Source of the DNA: Branchipolynoe longqiensis
Taxonomy: Eukaryota > Annelida > Polychaeta > Phyllodocida > Polynoidae
Reading direction: 5' to 3'
Assembly (NCBI GenBank): GCA_030323885.1
Contig: CM059190.1
Coordinates: forward strand, 103,532,856-103,596,855
DNA: 64,000 bases
Position numbers and translations under genes: made by a program. Position 1 is the stretch's first letter; the number at the start of each line of letters is the position of its first letter. The notes beneath the pieces were generated by a model. It saw only the letters and a list, made by a program, of their open reading frames with translations. It was not told the origin of the DNA and did no database searches. Positions 63,038 through 64,000 of the stretch are shown here, one piece after another.

Positions 63038-63546
63038 CAGCGTTCGAAATAAGAGCTTGTCCGTGCCAAGTGAGAATAGTCACGGACAAGCAGAATATGG
63101 ATTGAGCTTTTCCGTTAGACAAGTGAGAAAGATTTGGCACTGTTGTTGAGCACTGATTCACCAGCATAGATCGCAGAGAATGAACAAGTAGATGTTGAAG
63201 ATCCCAAAGAAGTAGATGAAGATGCTGACTGCCTTGGTGTCAGTGATCTCCTGGGAGATGCTGCACGACCCTTAGTAACTCAATGCTGCCTGTTTACAGT
63301 TTAGTCACCTGAATCTTGTGCACAGTCAGTGACTCAGTGTGAAGTAATTCACAACGCCAGTGTGACACCATTCAAATGTAATTGACATTAGTTATGACAG
63401 TTGTTATGTCTTTAATTGTGTAGTTTTATTCCCATAGCTTAACAAAGGTAAGTACTGCAGAAAAGTGAAAAGTCAGACGGACAAGTAAAAATCACACCAG
63501 ATTTGTCTTTTGGACAAGTGGAAAATCGTGCTTATTTCTATCACTT
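63038..63546 (+). mobile_element. CAGCGTT-type element with foreign insert
   Basis: Left CAGCGTTCGAAATAAGAGC with TTGAGCTTTTCCGTTAGAC, right AAAAGTGAAAAGTCAGACGG and CTTATTTCTATCAC, as at 39506-39776. The middle 63150-63440 is unrelated to that copy and holds the exon-like frame below. Confidence 0.55.
63158..63271 (-). pseudogene. Short exon-like frame, hydrophobic, unidentified
   Basis: A 37-codon minus-strand frame ends at 63158. Its C-terminal 22 residues (VSIFIYFFGIFNIYLFILC) would make one membrane helix. Third codon positions are strongly C/G, unlike the AT-rich surroundings. ACTAAGGGTCGTGCAG just upstream could be a branch point and acceptor. It is short and open in two other frames, so chance is possible. 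Confidence 0.2.
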
Positions 63547-63842
63547 TAGGTGGATTAATGCTGCCACAGTGACATGGTTTTCTGTTTAGGGTTTGCTCCC
63601 TTAGCCTTCGGTTCTGTCAAGAACCTGTACCACAAGGCAGTGGTTTACAACTCTGCAGGGCAGGGGCATCAAACTCCCTGAGGTGTTGCAATACCTGCAT
63701 ACCAGATTATTCAAATCACAGACAAACAGGTCGATCATTGTTTAAAAAATTGTTAAACCCACTAAGACTACATAAAACAAGTAGTGTAAACACTATAAAC
63801 TACTAACAATGGACTGTGGAAATTTGTCACTGCAAATGTGTT
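63547..63842. other. Spacer with a second weak exon-like frame
   Basis: 63589-63681 (plus) is open for 30 codons after TTTTCTGTTTAG, an acceptor-like sequence, and reads FAPLAFGSVKNLYHKAVV. Too short to call. Confidence 0.2.
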
Positions 63843-64000
63843 AGACAGAATGTTCAAATGAGTTGAGCCTGTATGGCGGGTCATGGGATCCAAACCCGAG
63901 CGATCCGAAACCAGTCAAGTCAAAGCCATAAAAATGTAGACTTGTCGCTACCTAGCCTGACACTCGGCATTAATAGGATAGGACAAGGAGCAGCGTAATG
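63843..64000 (+). mobile_element. SINE-B, cut by window end
   Basis: Head ATGTTCAAATGAGTTGAGCC, then CTTGTCGCTACCTAGCCTG and GACAAGGAGCAGCGTAATG, the SINE-B junction. Confidence 0.75.

Overview
The window looks like intergenic or intronic DNA of a multicellular animal. tRNA-derived SINEs, DIRS-type tyrosine-recombinase retrotransposons, non-LTR retrotransposon relics, many short DNA transposons and dense microsatellites make up most of it. No host protein-coding gene can be supported. The mix points to a non-mammalian animal, most likely an aquatic invertebrate. That is an inference from repeat content; no species-specific gene is visible.

The only substantial coding sequence lies in two DIRS-like elements, both read on the minus strand. 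Copy A (30551-35900) has inverted termini, an internal complementary region, a broken gag-like ORF, reverse transcriptase with YIDD, RNase H plus a Dam-methylase-like domain, and a tyrosine recombinase with its Arg/His-x-x-Arg/His/Tyr residues. Copy B (52846-58126) has the same order, is more decayed, carries a SINE inserted with a 7-bp target duplication, and shows no internal complementary region. Three non-LTR relics occur at 4255-5707 (endonuclease and RT pieces), 24401-24540 (last codons and 3' end) and 61772-61969 (last codons).

Labels used below. SINE-A: tRNA-like head plus a long body ending near TTAGATGTTGCCAGGA, over 25 copies or pieces; the best copy is 17605-17934 with an 11-bp duplication. 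SINE-B: same head with a different tail. SINE-C: tRNA-Gln-like core, including a three-unit tandem array at 49590-50405. SINE-D: a third tRNA-headed family with a GAA-rich tail. TTAA-MITE: about 0.37 kb, ends like AGTTGCATAGTCCGATG flanked by TTAA. 7-bp-TSD element: up to 1.7 kb, ends TAGGTACCGGCAG. 9-bp-TSD element: about 0.42 kb, ends TAGATAAAAGATTCACC. MFE (motif-filled element) E1-E9: short-TIR elements whose interiors are packed with one short motif in both orientations, the motif being taken from the DNA just inside the TIR. The MFE set is the most unusual feature: E4 and E5 have different ends but share a 170-180 bp core.

Layout: 0-7.7 kb AT-rich repeat, pogo-like MITEs, E1 and a LINE relic; 7.7-13.9 kb 7-bp-TSD element inside a SINE, E4, SINEs, minisatellites, E3; 14-16 kb GT/GA arrays; 16.3-18.7 kb a 47-bp minisatellite split by nested insertions including E5; 18.9-23.2 kb SINE cluster and a CpG-rich stretch with CRE and NRF1-like sites; 23.2-29.5 kb 7-bp-TSD element, E7, a C-rich array, a 26-bp minisatellite and paired SINEs; 29.6-36 kb 9-bp-TSD element and DIRS A; 36-45.3 kb GT/CA arrays, E9, an inverted copy of the 0-0.6 kb repeat, E8 and a 90-bp minisatellite with an internal GATT ladder; 45.6-52.4 kb SINEs, E2, the SINE-C array and E6; 52.8-58.1 kb DIRS B; 58-64 kb AT and TATG arrays, a LINE end, and an element holding a short exon-like frame.
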